Source: Thiotrichales bacterium 19S3-11
Lineage (GTDB): Bacteria > Pseudomonadota > Gammaproteobacteria > Francisellales > Francisellaceae
Direction: 5' to 3'
DNA: 57,867 bases
NCBI GenBank assembly: GCA_021713295.1
Contig: JAKJJU010000017.1
Coordinates: forward strand, 1 to 57,867
Below, piece after piece: positions 28,952 through 38,393 of the stretch. The notes beneath the pieces were generated by a model that was given only the letters and a program-made list of their open reading frames with translations, made no database searches and was not told the origin of the DNA. Both the position numbers and the translations under genes were made by a program. How positions within the stretch are numbered: position 1 is the first letter of the stretch; each line of letters opens with the position of its first letter.

Positions 28952-30193
28952 CTACGCTTCTAAAGTCTTTTTTTCTTGTTTTTTCACTAAGGTCACTCTT
29001 GCAAATTTCCTTTTCCCTACTTGACAGATAATCGTCGTTGAATCATTTTCAAGCACAATATTAGTCACTTGAGGCACTTTTTCACCGTCAATTTTGACAG
29101 CACCCTGTTTTATCATCCGAATCGCTTCAGATGTACTAGAAACCAAGCCTGCTTCTTTAAGCATATTTGGTATCATCACGCCTTCTGTGCCTATATCAAA
29201 CACATATTCTGGCATTTTATCTGGTATTTGATTTTTCTGAAAACGATTAATAAAGTTCTCTTGAGCTTTATCTGCATCCGACTGACTATGAAAGCGTGCA
29301 ACTATTTCCTTAGCTAATATAATCTTAATGTCACGTGGATTACGACCATTTTTAGCCTCTTCTTTTAAGGCTTGTATTTCTTCCATTGACTTTGTACTTA
29401 ATAGTTCAAAATAACGCCACATTAAATCATCTGAAATTGACATTAATTTACCAAAAATATCATCTGGCGCTTCAGCAATACCGACATAATTACCTAATGA
29501 TTTTGACATTTTTTTAACGCCATCTAAACCCTCTAACAATGGCATAGTAATAACCACTTGCGACTTCTGACCCGCATCTTTTTGTAACTCACGCCCCATT
29601 AGCAAATTAAACTTCTGATCTGTTCCACCAAGCTCAATATCAGCTTTCATTGCAACAGAATCATAGCCTTGAACCAATGGATATAAAAATTCATGAATCG
29701 CAATCGACTGACCACCTTGATAACGCTTTTTAAAGTCATCTCGTTCTAGCATACGTGCAACAGTCTCTTTTGCAGCTAATTTGATCATATCCGCAGCGCT
29801 CATTTTAGCAAACCATTCTGAATTGCGCCTAATCACTGTTTTTTCTTTATCCAAAATTTTAAAACATTGTGCTTGATACGTTTTAGAATTTTCTTTAATG
29901 GTTGTTTCATCTAAAGGTTTTCGCGTAACATTCTTACCCGTTGGATCACCAATTTGCGCAGTAAAATCACCAATTAGAAAGTGGATTTCATGACCTAAGT
30001 CCTGTAATTGGCGCAATTTTGTAATTGCTACGGTATGGCCTAGGTGTAAATCCGGTGCGGTTGGATCAAATCCCATTTTAACAATTAAAGGCTTAGCCGT
30101 TTTTAATTTAGTTACTAAATCTTCTTCTAACAGAATCTCATCCGTCCCGCGTTTAATAATTGCCAACGCTTCATCAATATTTTTTGATGACAT
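28952..30193 (-). CDS. tyrS: Tyrosyl-tRNA synthetase
   Basis: This 413-residue class I synthetase is of the TyrS type with [10 protein letters not shown] (HIGH-like) and KMSKSLGN (KMSKS). The N-terminal part shows [16 protein letters not shown] and [20 protein letters not shown]. The C-terminal S4 RNA-binding domain is present ([18 protein letters not shown]). This length and motif set match the TyrZ/TyrS2-like branch (about 400-420 residues). It heads the cluster with thrS-infC-rpmI-rplT. GGAG is placed 6 bases before the ATG. It charges tRNA-Tyr in the cytoplasm. Confidence 0.97.
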   Translation of the reverse strand: MSSKNIDEALAIIKRGTDEILLEEDLVTKLKTAKPLIVKMGFDPTAPDLHLGHTVAITKLRQLQDLGHEIHFLIGDFTAQIGDPTGKNVTRKPLDETTIKENSKTYQAQCFKILDKEKTVIRRNSEWFAKMSAADMIKLAAKETVARMLERDDFKKRYQGGQSIAIHEFLYPLVQGYDSVAMKADIELGGTDQKFNLLMGRELQKDAGQKSQVVITMPLLEGLDGVKKMSKSLGNYVGIAEAPDDIFGKLMSISDDLMWRYFELLSTKSMEEIQALKEEAKNGRNPRDIKIILAKEIVARFHSQSDADKAQENFINRFQKNQIPDKMPEYVFDIGTEGVMIPNMLKEAGLVSSTSEAIRMIKQGAVKIDGEKVPQVTNIVLENDSTTIICQVGKRKFARVTLVKKQEKKTLEA

Positions 30194-30355
30194 TTATCAC
30201 TCCAAATGCACTTAGCTAATCAATTCAAATAAACTCAAACCACCTATTATACCGATGAATATCATAACAGCCAGTATTTCGTTTTAAATTATTTACTTTA
30301 TTATATAGAAGTAGCACTATAAATGTCATCATTAAACGATTGCATTTCAATCGCA

Positions 30356-31903
30356 TTACGTTTGTAACGTAGTTGCTTTATGATATGTGCTCTGTGTATT
30401 TTCTCTAATTAACCGCTCAGAATCCGTTATATAAAATGGTAACACATCATTGTTAGAGCGTTGCTCAGTAAAACTGACACTGCTAGAAAATGCTCCAGTA
30501 ATACTCTGCCAACTCACTCTAGCAAATTGACTTATCGTAGACCGATCATCTGCCAATTTGGAATTTGTTATAAATTTTTCACTTTCAGTTAATAAGTTTT
30601 GCTTTAACTGATTCATCAACGCTTCACTAGAATCAGTTGATAGATAATCATAAACAAGCTTCATTATCGTTTTTTGATAGTCATTTCGATTATTATCAAA
30701 AGCTGTTTGTCGCATACCTCCTAAATTTTTAGCTGCTATTGTATTTAATGCTTGGTTAAGCTTAACATTGATATCAATCAATACGTTTAACTTCACATTC
30801 AGTTCTGGATTTACTTTATAAGAATCTATTAGCAACTGTTTTAAGTTAGTATCTTTATCTATTGTATCCAGTAGCACATCGTCATAATCGATATGATTCC
30901 TTAAAAAAATCAATTCAATTGCAATTGTATCAACAGAACGTTTTTGATATTTTTGATACAGCTTCTCTCCTGAAGCCGCCTTAATCATTGCCTTTAGTTT
31001 TACTTCACTATCAATTAGTTGTGGTTGAAATATATATCTAATTTCCTGATTATCAAAGTCCACTCTATCGAATTCAACTCCACCAGCATTGTTTAAGTAT
31101 ATGTTTTTTTCTTTTAAACCAAAGATTCTTATTAAGGCAAATTTATCCAGCTCTGTATAGTCCATTATACTATTAAAATTTTTTGGCAAATAAATGAGAG
31201 TTCCTTTCTCAATTGCTACTGTTGAAGATAGTTTTTCACTAAATGCTAAATCAATTAAATGAGCACGGCGATCACTTCCAATTGTAATATTGCCTGGTTT
31301 TAAATCTAAGTGCGCACGCTTTGTATTTGTTTTAGAGGATACTCCAGCATGATACTCTGCAACTTCAATGGCAGCAAGAATCGCAAGATCATACTGCATT
31401 TCCCTCGTTAATTTGGCTTTATCCGCGGTTTCAAGATAGTCATGATATGAAACACCTAAATTCTCATAAACAATATAACTTTTAGACTTATGGGAGGATA
31501 TCACCCTCTCTGTTGAACCAATTGCCGTGTCTTTTTTATCGTTTGCTGCTTCTCGCTCTATGGTTACATCTTCTCTAGTATCTTTACTATTTACGATTTG
31601 GCGTTTAATAAAGTAGACTTTATCTCTTGAACAAGCTGGAATAATCAATACTTGATTAGGGCGGTCGCCTTTTACACCTTGATTGTAAGTGGCTTTATCT
31701 TTATTAAAATTAAAAGCAAGAATTTGAGAATTACCATTTTCATCTTCAATTTTTATAAATGAATGTTTATTAGTCGTCCCTTTTCTTCTAAATTTAATTG
31801 CTGTTGGATTTTTAGTAAAGTATTCCTCTGCTAAATCCCACTCATCTTGAGTAACCTTAGAATCCGCAATTGAAATGACCTTTGGCTCTGGAATTTCACT
31901 CAT
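30356..31903 (-). CDS. Eukaryotic-like Ser/Thr kinase-fold protein, candidate Dot/Icm effector
   Basis: The ATG at 31903 is preceded by GGGGCGGG. A longer frame from 31963 lacks an SD, so a 515-residue product is preferred. Kinase-domain hallmarks are visible: VYFIK with K100 (ATP lysine), TIEREAA with E117 (helix C), the hinge YIVYENLG, the catalytic loop HLDLKPGN (D200, K202, N205) and LIDLAFS (D218, in place of DFG). The Gly-rich loop is atypical. After the kinase domain the C-terminal 200 residues are helical and unknown. It has no transmembrane anchor or PASTA domain, unlike bacterial housekeeping PknB-type kinases, and resembles Legionella LegK-type effectors in layout. It stands alone between tyrS and the macrodomain gene. 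All catalytic residues are present, so it is probably active. Confidence 0.7.
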   Translation of the reverse strand: MSEIPEPKVISIADSKVTQDEWDLAEEYFTKNPTAIKFRRKGTTNKHSFIKIEDENGNSQILAFNFNKDKATYNQGVKGDRPNQVLIIPACSRDKVYFIKRQIVNSKDTREDVTIEREAANDKKDTAIGSTERVISSHKSKSYIVYENLGVSYHDYLETADKAKLTREMQYDLAILAAIEVAEYHAGVSSKTNTKRAHLDLKPGNITIGSDRRAHLIDLAFSEKLSSTVAIEKGTLIYLPKNFNSIMDYTELDKFALIRIFGLKEKNIYLNNAGGVEFDRVDFDNQEIRYIFQPQLIDSEVKLKAMIKAASGEKLYQKYQKRSVDTIAIELIFLRNHIDYDDVLLDTIDKDTNLKQLLIDSYKVNPELNVKLNVLIDINVKLNQALNTIAAKNLGGMRQTAFDNNRNDYQKTIMKLVYDYLSTDSSEALMNQLKQNLLTESEKFITNSKLADDRSTISQFARVSWQSITGAFSSSVSFTEQRSNNDVLPFYITDSERLIRENTQSTYHKATTLQT

Positions 31904-32006
31904 CGTACCCGCCCCATTATGTTTTAAAATACATCCTGTTATTTCAGGAAACATATTTAGCACATTAAGGTCAGATTAGATAGCACATCATTAATTTTTT
32001 TGAAAC

Positions 32007-32522
32007 TTAAGCTTGAGCCTCATTTAAGTAATTTTCATATAATTCATACATTAAACTTTCAAAACATACAAAATAAACCGTTAGCATTATCTCCATATTT
32101 TTTGTCACTTCTTGGACAGTATCAACTGCTATTTTAACGGCCTCATTTTTTGGATAACCATAAACACCACAACTAATTGCAGGAAATGCAATCGACTTCA
32201 ACCGGTATTGACGTGCCAACTCTAAAGACGATCGATAACAAGCACTCAACAACTCTGCCTCATTTTCACTTCCCCCACGATAGATTGGCCCAACTGTATG
32301 AATAATATAACGTGATGGCAACTGATAAGCTTCTGTTATTTTAGCCTGACCCGTTTGACAGCCATTGAGTGCTCTAGTCGCGTCAAGTAATTCAGGCCCT
32401 GCTTGTCGATGAATTGCACCATCTACTCCAGCACCACCAAGTAAGCTATTATTTGCAGCATTAACAATAGCATCAACTTCTAACTTTGTAATATCAGCCT
32501 GAATCACCTTTATCTCAGTCAT
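32007..32522 (-). CDS. Macrodomain protein (YmdB-like O-acetyl-ADP-ribose deacetylase)
   Basis: This 171-residue protein is almost only a macrodomain: [20 protein letters not shown], then [32 protein letters not shown] and [12 protein letters not shown]. The NAAN...GGGVDGAIH loop is that of the YmdB/MacroD-type subfamily, which removes acetyl from O-acetyl-ADP-ribose or ADP-ribose from acidic residues. Cytoplasmic. It lies 37 bases after a yheT-like gene on the same strand and 100 bases or more before the kinase gene. I read it as a housekeeping enzyme, although a link to host ADP-ribosylation cannot be excluded. Confidence 0.92.
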   Translation of the reverse strand: MTEIKVIQADITKLEVDAIVNAANNSLLGGAGVDGAIHRQAGPELLDATRALNGCQTGQAKITEAYQLPSRYIIHTVGPIYRGGSENEAELLSACYRSSLELARQYRLKSIAFPAISCGVYGYPKNEAVKIAVDTVQEVTKNMEIMLTVYFVCFESLMYELYENYLNEAQA

Positions 32523-32559
32523 CTTTATATCTCCCTATAATTGTTATAATTACATAGTC

Positions 32560-33525
32560 TTATGAAGTTAAAAACTCAAGCAATGGGCTAAAAAACCATA
32601 GCTTTGGTTTCCAAGGGAAACCACCTTCTACAAATCCAACATGGCCACCATACTCTGTTAACACCATTTTAGTTGAATCAGATAATTCTTTATTATCTGG
32701 TACTGTATAATAGGGTATAAAGGGATCATCCATTGCATGAATAATTAATGTATCTTGCTTTATTTGATGTAGCTCAGACCGTGTACTTGAAGCCCGATAA
32801 TAACTTTCAGCATCCTTAAATCCATACATTTTAGCAGTAATGTAATTATCAAAATCTCTTAAATGTTTAATTGATTTTAAATACGTTAGATCAATCCCGA
32901 TTAACCCTTGACGTTTGACTTTGTAAATAACTTTTTTCTTAAGACTTTTTAAAAAAACTTTATGATAAAACGGTGACAATTGATTGACAGACAAACCCAA
33001 GTTAAAAGGGGATGAAACAATAACGGCTTTCTCTATACGCCAATCATCGTATTTTTCAAGATAACGCAATAAAACATTACCCCCTAATGAATAGCCAACT
33101 ACTTTAAATGGTTTTTTATATCGCCAAATCAAAGTATCTAATACTGCTTTAAAATCTTCTGTATCACCTGCATTATAACTTTTTTCTTTATTAACATTCA
33201 TTCGGTAACTACAACTGCGAAAATGCATTACAGCCACTTGATAACCGGCATTAATCAAATGATCAATACTCATTTGAATATAATGCGAATTCACAGAACC
33301 CTCTAAGCCATGTAATAAAAGAACCACTGGTTTAGTTTTATCACCCATCCATGCAATATCAATAAAGTCATCATCCTCTAAAGTAATGGCTTCCCAGCGA
33401 ACTGGTTGTCTTGATTTATAACGAACGATACTGCCATAGACTGATTGAAGGTGTGGATTTTTCAGCCAACGGGGTGGATCAAATGTCTGTTGTTTATTAT
33501 TTTTTTTAAGTTCTGATTTATTCAT
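32560..33525 (-). CDS. yheT: YheT-like alpha/beta hydrolase
   Basis: This 321-residue protein of the YheT/EMB8 family has the typical start PPRWLKNPHLQSVYGSIVR, the oxyanion segment VVLLLHGLEGSVNSHYI, VMHFRSCSYRMN, and the nucleophile elbow VVGYSLGGNVLLRYLEKY, with a late DDPFIPY (acid) and YGGHVGFV (His). The catalytic Ser, Asp and His are therefore all visible. The family acts on esters or lipids, with unknown physiological substrate. Its ATG overlaps the upstream MFS gene by 8 bases, so the two are translationally coupled. Confidence 0.93.
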   Translation of the reverse strand: MNKSELKKNNKQQTFDPPRWLKNPHLQSVYGSIVRYKSRQPVRWEAITLEDDDFIDIAWMGDKTKPVVLLLHGLEGSVNSHYIQMSIDHLINAGYQVAVMHFRSCSYRMNVNKEKSYNAGDTEDFKAVLDTLIWRYKKPFKVVGYSLGGNVLLRYLEKYDDWRIEKAVIVSSPFNLGLSVNQLSPFYHKVFLKSLKKKVIYKVKRQGLIGIDLTYLKSIKHLRDFDNYITAKMYGFKDAESYYRASSTRSELHQIKQDTLIIHAMDDPFIPYYTVPDNKELSDSTKMVLTEYGGHVGFVEGGFPWKPKLWFFSPLLEFLTS

Positions 33526-34717
33526 GTTTTACATACTTCACAACCATTGATAGTGTAATTAAACTGATTACTGCCAATACTGTAAACATTATTCCTATAA
33601 TTAAAGCATTATAATGAGGAATAATTGCAACAATAAAGCTTGATAACCCACCCAAACTAGTTTGTAGCATACCATACATAGCTGCTGCAAAACCAATAAT
33701 GTGCCCAAATGGGCTGAATGCTTGCGCGTATGCATTTGCATAAATAAAGCCTGTACCAACAACATAAATTATGATCATTAAAATAATACTAAATACATTT
33801 AACGCATTAATGAAATATAGCAACATTAACATTAAACCTGAAATAAGCATTAGAATCACACCAATCAACATTGCCTGATTGATTGTAACAATTTTTAATA
33901 AACGACCATTTAGATTAAAACCTACGGCTTGAGCTGCTGCAATAAATAAGGACAATAGCCCAAATTCAGCAGCAGTTAAACCATAGTTTGTTTGCAGTAA
34001 AAACGGTGCTGCTGTTGCATAAACAATCAGCCCAGAAAAAGCAAACCCCGCCATACAGACACAAGCTATAAATGCTTTTGAAGTAATCAGTTCAAGATAG
34101 TGTTTAAACCATTTTTTAGGCTTTTTAGCTTCAATATTTCGGTTGTAATGCGTTTCAGGTAAATACCGCAACACGCAAAATAAGCCAATCATTACAGCAA
34201 TAACAATGATACCAAAGTTATATCGCCAGCCTAAATACTCCTGAATAAAGCCACCTAATGTTGGTGCTAACCCCATACTTAAGGAACTCGCAGTTCCCAT
34301 ATAAGAACCTACCTTAGCTAAGGTTTTTCCGCTAAAAGCATCTCTAAATATTGCTCGCATCATAGCACTACCAGCACCTAACCCAATACCTTGCAATATA
34401 CGCCCAGCAAGCAGGGTTTCAATTGATGGTGCAAATGTACATAATACACTCCCAAAAAATGCGACAACCAAGCCAAAAATTAAAATACCACGACGTCCAT
34501 AGGCATCAGATAGTGGCCCATAAGCTAGTGGTGAGATCGCATAACCAATTAGATAAAGTGTTACGGTTAACTGAACCTCACTAACTGTTGCAAACAAACT
34601 CACTTGAATAGCTGGTAATGATGGAATATGTAGATCAGTTGCACCTACCATTAATACAATTAAGGCAATAACAACAAATATAATCGCACGATGTTGCGAC
34701 TGGTCAACAGAAGACAT
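33518..34717 (-). CDS. MFS drug-resistance exporter (Bcr/CflA type)
   Basis: This 399-residue protein has 12 hydrophobic segments, the Bcr/CflA opening (MVGATDLHIPSLPAIQVSLF) and the signature GPLSDAYGRRGILIFGL between TM2 and TM3, then GRILQGIGLGAGSAMMRAIF (motif C-like, typical of proton-coupled exporters). It probably exports drugs or metabolites by proton antiport in the inner membrane. It overlaps the downstream hydrolase gene and is divergent from the pantothenate operon. Confidence 0.9.
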   Translation of the reverse strand: MSSVDQSQHRAIIFVVIALIVLMVGATDLHIPSLPAIQVSLFATVSEVQLTVTLYLIGYAISPLAYGPLSDAYGRRGILIFGLVVAFFGSVLCTFAPSIETLLAGRILQGIGLGAGSAMMRAIFRDAFSGKTLAKVGSYMGTASSLSMGLAPTLGGFIQEYLGWRYNFGIIVIAVMIGLFCVLRYLPETHYNRNIEAKKPKKWFKHYLELITSKAFIACVCMAGFAFSGLIVYATAAPFLLQTNYGLTAAEFGLLSLFIAAAQAVGFNLNGRLLKIVTINQAMLIGVILMLISGLMLMLLYFINALNVFSIILMIIIYVVGTGFIYANAYAQAFSPFGHIIGFAAAMYGMLQTSLGGLSSFIVAIIPHYNALIIGIMFTVLAVISLITLSMVVKYVKHE

Positions 34718-35060
34718 AAATGTACCTCATAATAAAAGTCTAAAATTCAATAAATTATAAGCAATAGCAACGACACTACTAAATCTTAGTAGTTCTATAC
34801 TAAATTACAACACGATTTCAACCTCAAATAATCACTAAAACAGAAATTATATCTGGTTGATTTTATTGATTAACTCCACTGAGGACTCTCATCTTCTTTC
34901 CCCTTATATTTAGTCTTATGCATATTAAATAATCAGCTTGAAAGACTTTACTAAATTTTAGAATTCTTTTCAAGCTATTTTTTATATTGCGAGTCTTTTG
35001 AAATCTGTTTATGCTTGTATGCCAAATATTAGCTTGGGTGGTCATTTTAAGGTATTAAAA
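34718..35060. other. 343-base divergent intergenic region upstream of panG
   Basis: This holds the promoters of the MFS gene (minus) and of the pantothenate operon (plus), and a terminator-like hairpin at 34935-34985. I see no tRNA or recognisable riboswitch. Short ORFs here look like chance. Confidence 0.6.
34935..34985 (+). terminator. Terminator-like hairpin in the panG leader
   Basis: Arms AGCTTGAAA (34935-34943) and TTTCAAGCT (34968-34976) are followed by ATTTTTTATA. The T run is on the plus strand, so it would stop transcription heading toward panG, whose ATG is at 35061. It may end a short upstream RNA or serve as an attenuator for the operon. Stem GC content is low, so strength is uncertain. 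Confidence 0.4.
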
Positions 35061-35822
35061 ATGGATGGTTTTTCTAAGTCAAATACACACTATCTAGTCA
35101 TTGGTAATGGACTAATGGCGAAACATTTCATGCACTACCTTAGCCTACTTAACGTACCATTTAAGCACTGGCATCGCACTAAGGGCATTGAAGATTTATA
35201 TTTATTATTACCTACTGCAACGCATGTACTTTTTTTGATTAAAGATGATGCCATAGATAACTTCATAGAAGTTAATTGCTTAAACTATAAAACGCAAAAC
35301 CAACTTTATGTTCACTTTTCAGGCGCACTTATTTCATCCTATGCTTATACAGCTCATCCATTACAAACATTTGCAAAAACACTCTATAACATAGAACGTT
35401 ACTTAGATGTACCATTTGCAATTGAAGAAAACACACTAAGCTTTAATCAATTATTACCGGATATACCCAATCGCCATTTCACTATAAATACCAAAGATAA
35501 GCCCTACTATCACGCACTTGGTGCTATTGCTAATAACTATACAACACTATTGTGGCAGAAATACTTTAATACGCTTAAAACGCATTTTAATATCGACCCT
35601 TCAATGGCAATTCCACTTCTTGAACAAACATTAATAAATTTAAAAAATGATTATAAAAATGCTTTAACTGGCCCTATTGCAAGAAGTGACCTTAAAACCA
35701 TTAGCAATCATATCAATGCGCTAGATTCACACCAGGATAACTTTACTGATATTTACAAAGCATTTGTAGAAACCCATTTAAATCAAACTTTATTAGGACA
35801 AAAAGGAAATGAATGTACTTGA
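35061..35822 (+). CDS. panG: Ketopantoate reductase, PanG type
   Basis: ATG 35061 with AAGG nine bases upstream gives 253 residues. An upstream TTG start has no support. The N-terminus THYLVIGNGLMAKHFMHYLS is a Rossmann G.G...A loop for NADPH. The rest (VHFSGALISSYAYTAHPLQTF, ALGAIANNYTTLLWQKYF, NALTGPIARSDLKTISNHI) matches the DUF2520-like dehydrogenase architecture. In Francisella, PanG is the ketopantoate reductase encoded with panB, panC and panD and unrelated to PanE. The gene overlaps panB by 14 bases, as expected for the first gene of that operon. It converts ketopantoate to pantoate. Confidence 0.82.
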   Translation: MDGFSKSNTHYLVIGNGLMAKHFMHYLSLLNVPFKHWHRTKGIEDLYLLLPTATHVLFLIKDDAIDNFIEVNCLNYKTQNQLYVHFSGALISSYAYTAHPLQTFAKTLYNIERYLDVPFAIEENTLSFNQLLPDIPNRHFTINTKDKPYYHALGAIANNYTTLLWQKYFNTLKTHFNIDPSMAIPLLEQTLINLKNDYKNALTGPIARSDLKTISNHINALDSHQDNFTDIYKAFVETHLNQTLLGQKGNECT

Positions 35823-36597
35823 TTTTCTGAGCAAAAAACAGAAAGGAGAAAAAATTACGGTTGTTACCTGTTATGATGCAACAACAGCCGCAATTGCTAA
35901 TCAAACGGACATTGATGTCTTACTTGTTGGCGATAGTGTCTCTATGGTAGTACACGGCCATCAAAATACGACAACGGCAACTATAGAAATGATGCAACTA
36001 CATACAAAAGCTGTGGCAACAGGCGCTACGGATAAGTTTATCGTTGCTGATTTACCCTTTATGTCATACCGAGGCATTTTAAAAGATACCGTTGCTAATG
36101 TTCAAGCTTTAGTTCAATCTGGTGCACATGCTGTTAAACTTGAAGGCGCTCAAGGCAATCTTGAGATTATTAATCATATTGTTCACTCAGGTGTACCAGT
36201 TATGGGACATATTGGCTTAACCCCTCAACATGTTCATAATTTTGGTGGTTTTAGAGTTCAAGGTAAAGACAACCAAGCAAAATCACGTTTAATTCAACAG
36301 GCTAAAGATCTAGAAAATGCTGGTTGTTTTGCAATTGTCCTTGAGTGTATGCCAGCTGATTTGGCAGCTGAAATCACATCACTACTAAATATACCAACTA
36401 TTGGTATTGGTGCAGGCAGCCAAACCGATGGTCAAGTTTTAGTTTGGCATGACTTACTTGGACTTACAGAAAATAGCCCTTTTAAATTCGTTAAAGAATA
36501 TTTAAATGGATACGAATTAATTCAAAGTGCACTAACTGAATATAACCTTGAGGTTAAAAGTGGTGCATTTCCTAAAAAAGAGCATAGTTTTAATTAA
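35809..36597 (+). CDS. panB: 3-methyl-2-oxobutanoate hydroxymethyltransferase
   Basis: This 262-residue protein has PanB motifs: VTCYDATTAAIANQTDIDV, LLVGDSVSMVVHGHQNT, FIVADLPFMSY, AVKLEGAQ, VMGHIGLTPQHVHNFGGFRV and TIGIGAGSQTDGQVLVWHDL. It forms ketopantoate from alpha-ketoisovalerate and methylene-tetrahydrofolate, the first committed step to pantothenate. It overlaps panG and is followed 20 bases later by panC. Length is standard (about 264). Confidence 0.98.
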   Translation: MNVLDFLSKKQKGEKITVVTCYDATTAAIANQTDIDVLLVGDSVSMVVHGHQNTTTATIEMMQLHTKAVATGATDKFIVADLPFMSYRGILKDTVANVQALVQSGAHAVKLEGAQGNLEIINHIVHSGVPVMGHIGLTPQHVHNFGGFRVQGKDNQAKSRLIQQAKDLENAGCFAIVLECMPADLAAEITSLLNIPTIGIGAGSQTDGQVLVWHDLLGLTENSPFKFVKEYLNGYELIQSALTEYNLEVKSGAFPKKEHSFN

Positions 36598-36617
36598 ATA
36601 ACAAGGGGTTGTTACTC

Positions 36618-37385
36618 ATGGAAGTAATCAATGAAGTATCACATTGGCGTCGTTTACGAAAATCATTTTTATCTACTTTAACGATTGGCTTTGTACCAAC
36701 TATGGGCTGCTTACATCAAGGTCATGCATCGCTTATCAAAAAGTCTGTTACTGAAAATGATTTAACAATATTAAGTATTTTTGTTAATCCAACTCAATTT
36801 AATGATAAAAATGACTTTAATAATTATCCATTAACACCAGAGGATGATTTAAGATTAGCAGAAAATCTTGGTGCAGATTATGTATTAATGCCCCCCAAAG
36901 AGGCACTCTACCCTGATAATTACTTAACTAAAATTATAACAGATCACCCATTATCAAAAACAATGGAAGGGGAGTTTAGAGTCGGTCACTTTGATGGTGT
37001 ATTAACGATCGTTATGAAACTATTACAATTAGTGAAAGCAAATAATGCTTACTTTGGTGAAAAAGACTATCAACAGTTTAGACTGATTCAATCAATGACT
37101 GATGCTTTTTTCATTGATACAAAAATCATCTCTTGTCCAACCGTTCGAGAAGCAGAATCTAACCTTGCTTTAAGCTCTCGAAATACCCGCCTTAATCACC
37201 AACAAAAAAATTTAGCCAAACAATATGCAACTATTTTTAATCAATATCGAAATAACCCTGAGTTAATTAACCAAAAATTAACCGCATTAGGTATCAACAT
37301 TGAGTATATCAAACAATATGAAAACCGCCTTCTAAGTGCTGTTAAAATTGGTGATATTCGTTTAATTGATAATGTAGAACTTTAA
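36618..37385 (+). CDS. panC: Pantothenate synthetase
   Basis: ATG 36618 is chosen with AAGGGG nine bases upstream. A TTG at 36609 is not needed. The 255-residue product has the PanC nucleotide motif FVPTMGCLHQGHASLIKK (HxGH), IFVNPTQFN, then GEFRVGHFDGVLTIVMKLL, YFGEKDYQQF and the class I signature SSRNTRL. It joins pantoate and beta-alanine with ATP. It sits between panB and panD. Confidence 0.97.
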   Translation: MEVINEVSHWRRLRKSFLSTLTIGFVPTMGCLHQGHASLIKKSVTENDLTILSIFVNPTQFNDKNDFNNYPLTPEDDLRLAENLGADYVLMPPKEALYPDNYLTKIITDHPLSKTMEGEFRVGHFDGVLTIVMKLLQLVKANNAYFGEKDYQQFRLIQSMTDAFFIDTKIISCPTVREAESNLALSSRNTRLNHQQKNLAKQYATIFNQYRNNPELINQKLTALGINIEYIKQYENRLLSAVKIGDIRLIDNVEL

Positions 37386-37409
37386 AATAACAATAAAGGA
37401 TAATAAATT

Positions 37410-37742
37410 ATGTTAATTAGTACCCTCAAGTCAAAAATATCTTACGCTACCGTTAGCCAAAAAGATCTTTATTATGTTGGTAGTATTACCATTGATCAAG
37501 ACATTATGGATCAAGCTTCAATTAGAGTTAATGAAAAAGTATCCATTGTTAATTTAAATAATGGTGAACGACTGGAGACCTATGTTATTGCAGGCGAACG
37601 TGGCAGTAAAATTATTGGTCTAAATGGCCCTGCCGCTAGAAAATGTGAAATAGGCGATGAAATATTTATTTTATCTTATGCAATGATTAACCCTAATGAG
37701 GACACACTAGAACCTAAATTGGTTGATTTAAAGCACAGCTAA
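37410..37742 (+). CDS. panD: Aspartate 1-decarboxylase (pyruvoyl enzyme)
   Basis: This 110-residue protein matches Pan[21 protein letters not shown] with Lys9, then YYVGSITID where cleavage at Gly-Ser creates the pyruvoyl group (Ser25-type), [17 protein letters not shown] and [13 protein letters not shown] with the RKC element. It makes beta-alanine from aspartate. It completes the route to pantothenate, so the bacterium appears able to make the vitamin. It ends one base before the convergent GNAT gene. Confidence 0.97.
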   Translation: MLISTLKSKISYATVSQKDLYYVGSITIDQDIMDQASIRVNEKVSIVNLNNGERLETYVIAGERGSKIIGLNGPAARKCEIGDEIFILSYAMINPNEDTLEPKLVDLKHS

Positions 37743-38312
37743 TCACTTTAAAACGCCTCGATTAATAAAAGCGGTCATAACATGGTCGCGCCATTTTCCG
37801 CCTAACTTTAAATAGCGTTTAGCATAACCTTCTTTTTCAAAGCCTAAACGCAACAGTACACGTTCACTCGGTTTATTCTCAGGAATATAATTAGCCATAA
37901 TACGATTTAAATGAAACGCATCCATGACATAAGGAATAGTCACAGATAAAGCTGTATACATAATATTTTTTCCGTGAAACGGTTCATCTAATACATAGCC
38001 CAAATAACATGCTTTAAATGCACCATGAATCACATTGTTATAATTTACCCAGCCAACAACAATTTCTTTATCATTATCATCTTTATAGGCAATAACAAAA
38101 CTTGCTTTTTTTTGCTTTTCAAAATGATGTATCGCCATCTCTACTTCAAAATGCCAATATTGCTCTGTATAAAAATGTTCGCTACGTTCAGGTGTTAATT
38201 CATAAAATAACTGATCTGTACGCTTAAAAAAGTCCAATACAGCCAATGGATCAGCTTGGTCTAGCGAAGCAATATAGATTTGATCATTGAATTGGTAATG
38301 GAAAGGTTTCAT
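37743..38312 (-). CDS. GNAT acetyltransferase, RimJ-like
   Basis: This 189-residue protein shows the GNAT fold of the RimJ/RimL group: VVGWVNYNNVIHGAFKACYL, LGYVLDEPFHGKNIMYTAL (acetyl-CoA loop G.(K/R)N), HLNRIMANYIPENKPSERVL and RLGFEKEGYAKRYLKLGGKW with final RDHV. E. coli RimJ acetylates ribosomal protein S5 at its N-terminus. The substrate here is not known. Cytoplasmic. Convergent with panD. Confidence 0.88.
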   Translation of the reverse strand: MKPFHYQFNDQIYIASLDQADPLAVLDFFKRTDQLFYELTPERSEHFYTEQYWHFEVEMAIHHFEKQKKASFVIAYKDDNDKEIVVGWVNYNNVIHGAFKACYLGYVLDEPFHGKNIMYTALSVTIPYVMDAFHLNRIMANYIPENKPSERVLLRLGFEKEGYAKRYLKLGGKWRDHVMTAFINRGVLK

Positions 38313-38393
38313 TTTAGCTTAATCATAAAGTCATTAGGGTTAGGCTAAAATATAGGTTTTTTGTTTATTTATGTCAATTTATTATTTTTAACA

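Noticed and set aside
30356-32522. Kinase plus macrodomain as a toxin-antitoxin or ADP-ribosylation system
   Set aside because: The macrodomain is a YmdB-like housekeeping type placed closer to the yheT gene, and the kinase is separated with its own start signals and no ADP-ribosyltransferase is present.
34863-35045. Minus-strand 60-residue ORF before panG
   Set aside because: It spans the terminator-like hairpin, lacks an SD and is low in complexity; more likely chance.
34998-35060. TTG start extending panG by 21 residues
   Set aside because: The extension is not needed for the Rossmann fold and has no SD; ATG at 35061 has AAGG upstream.
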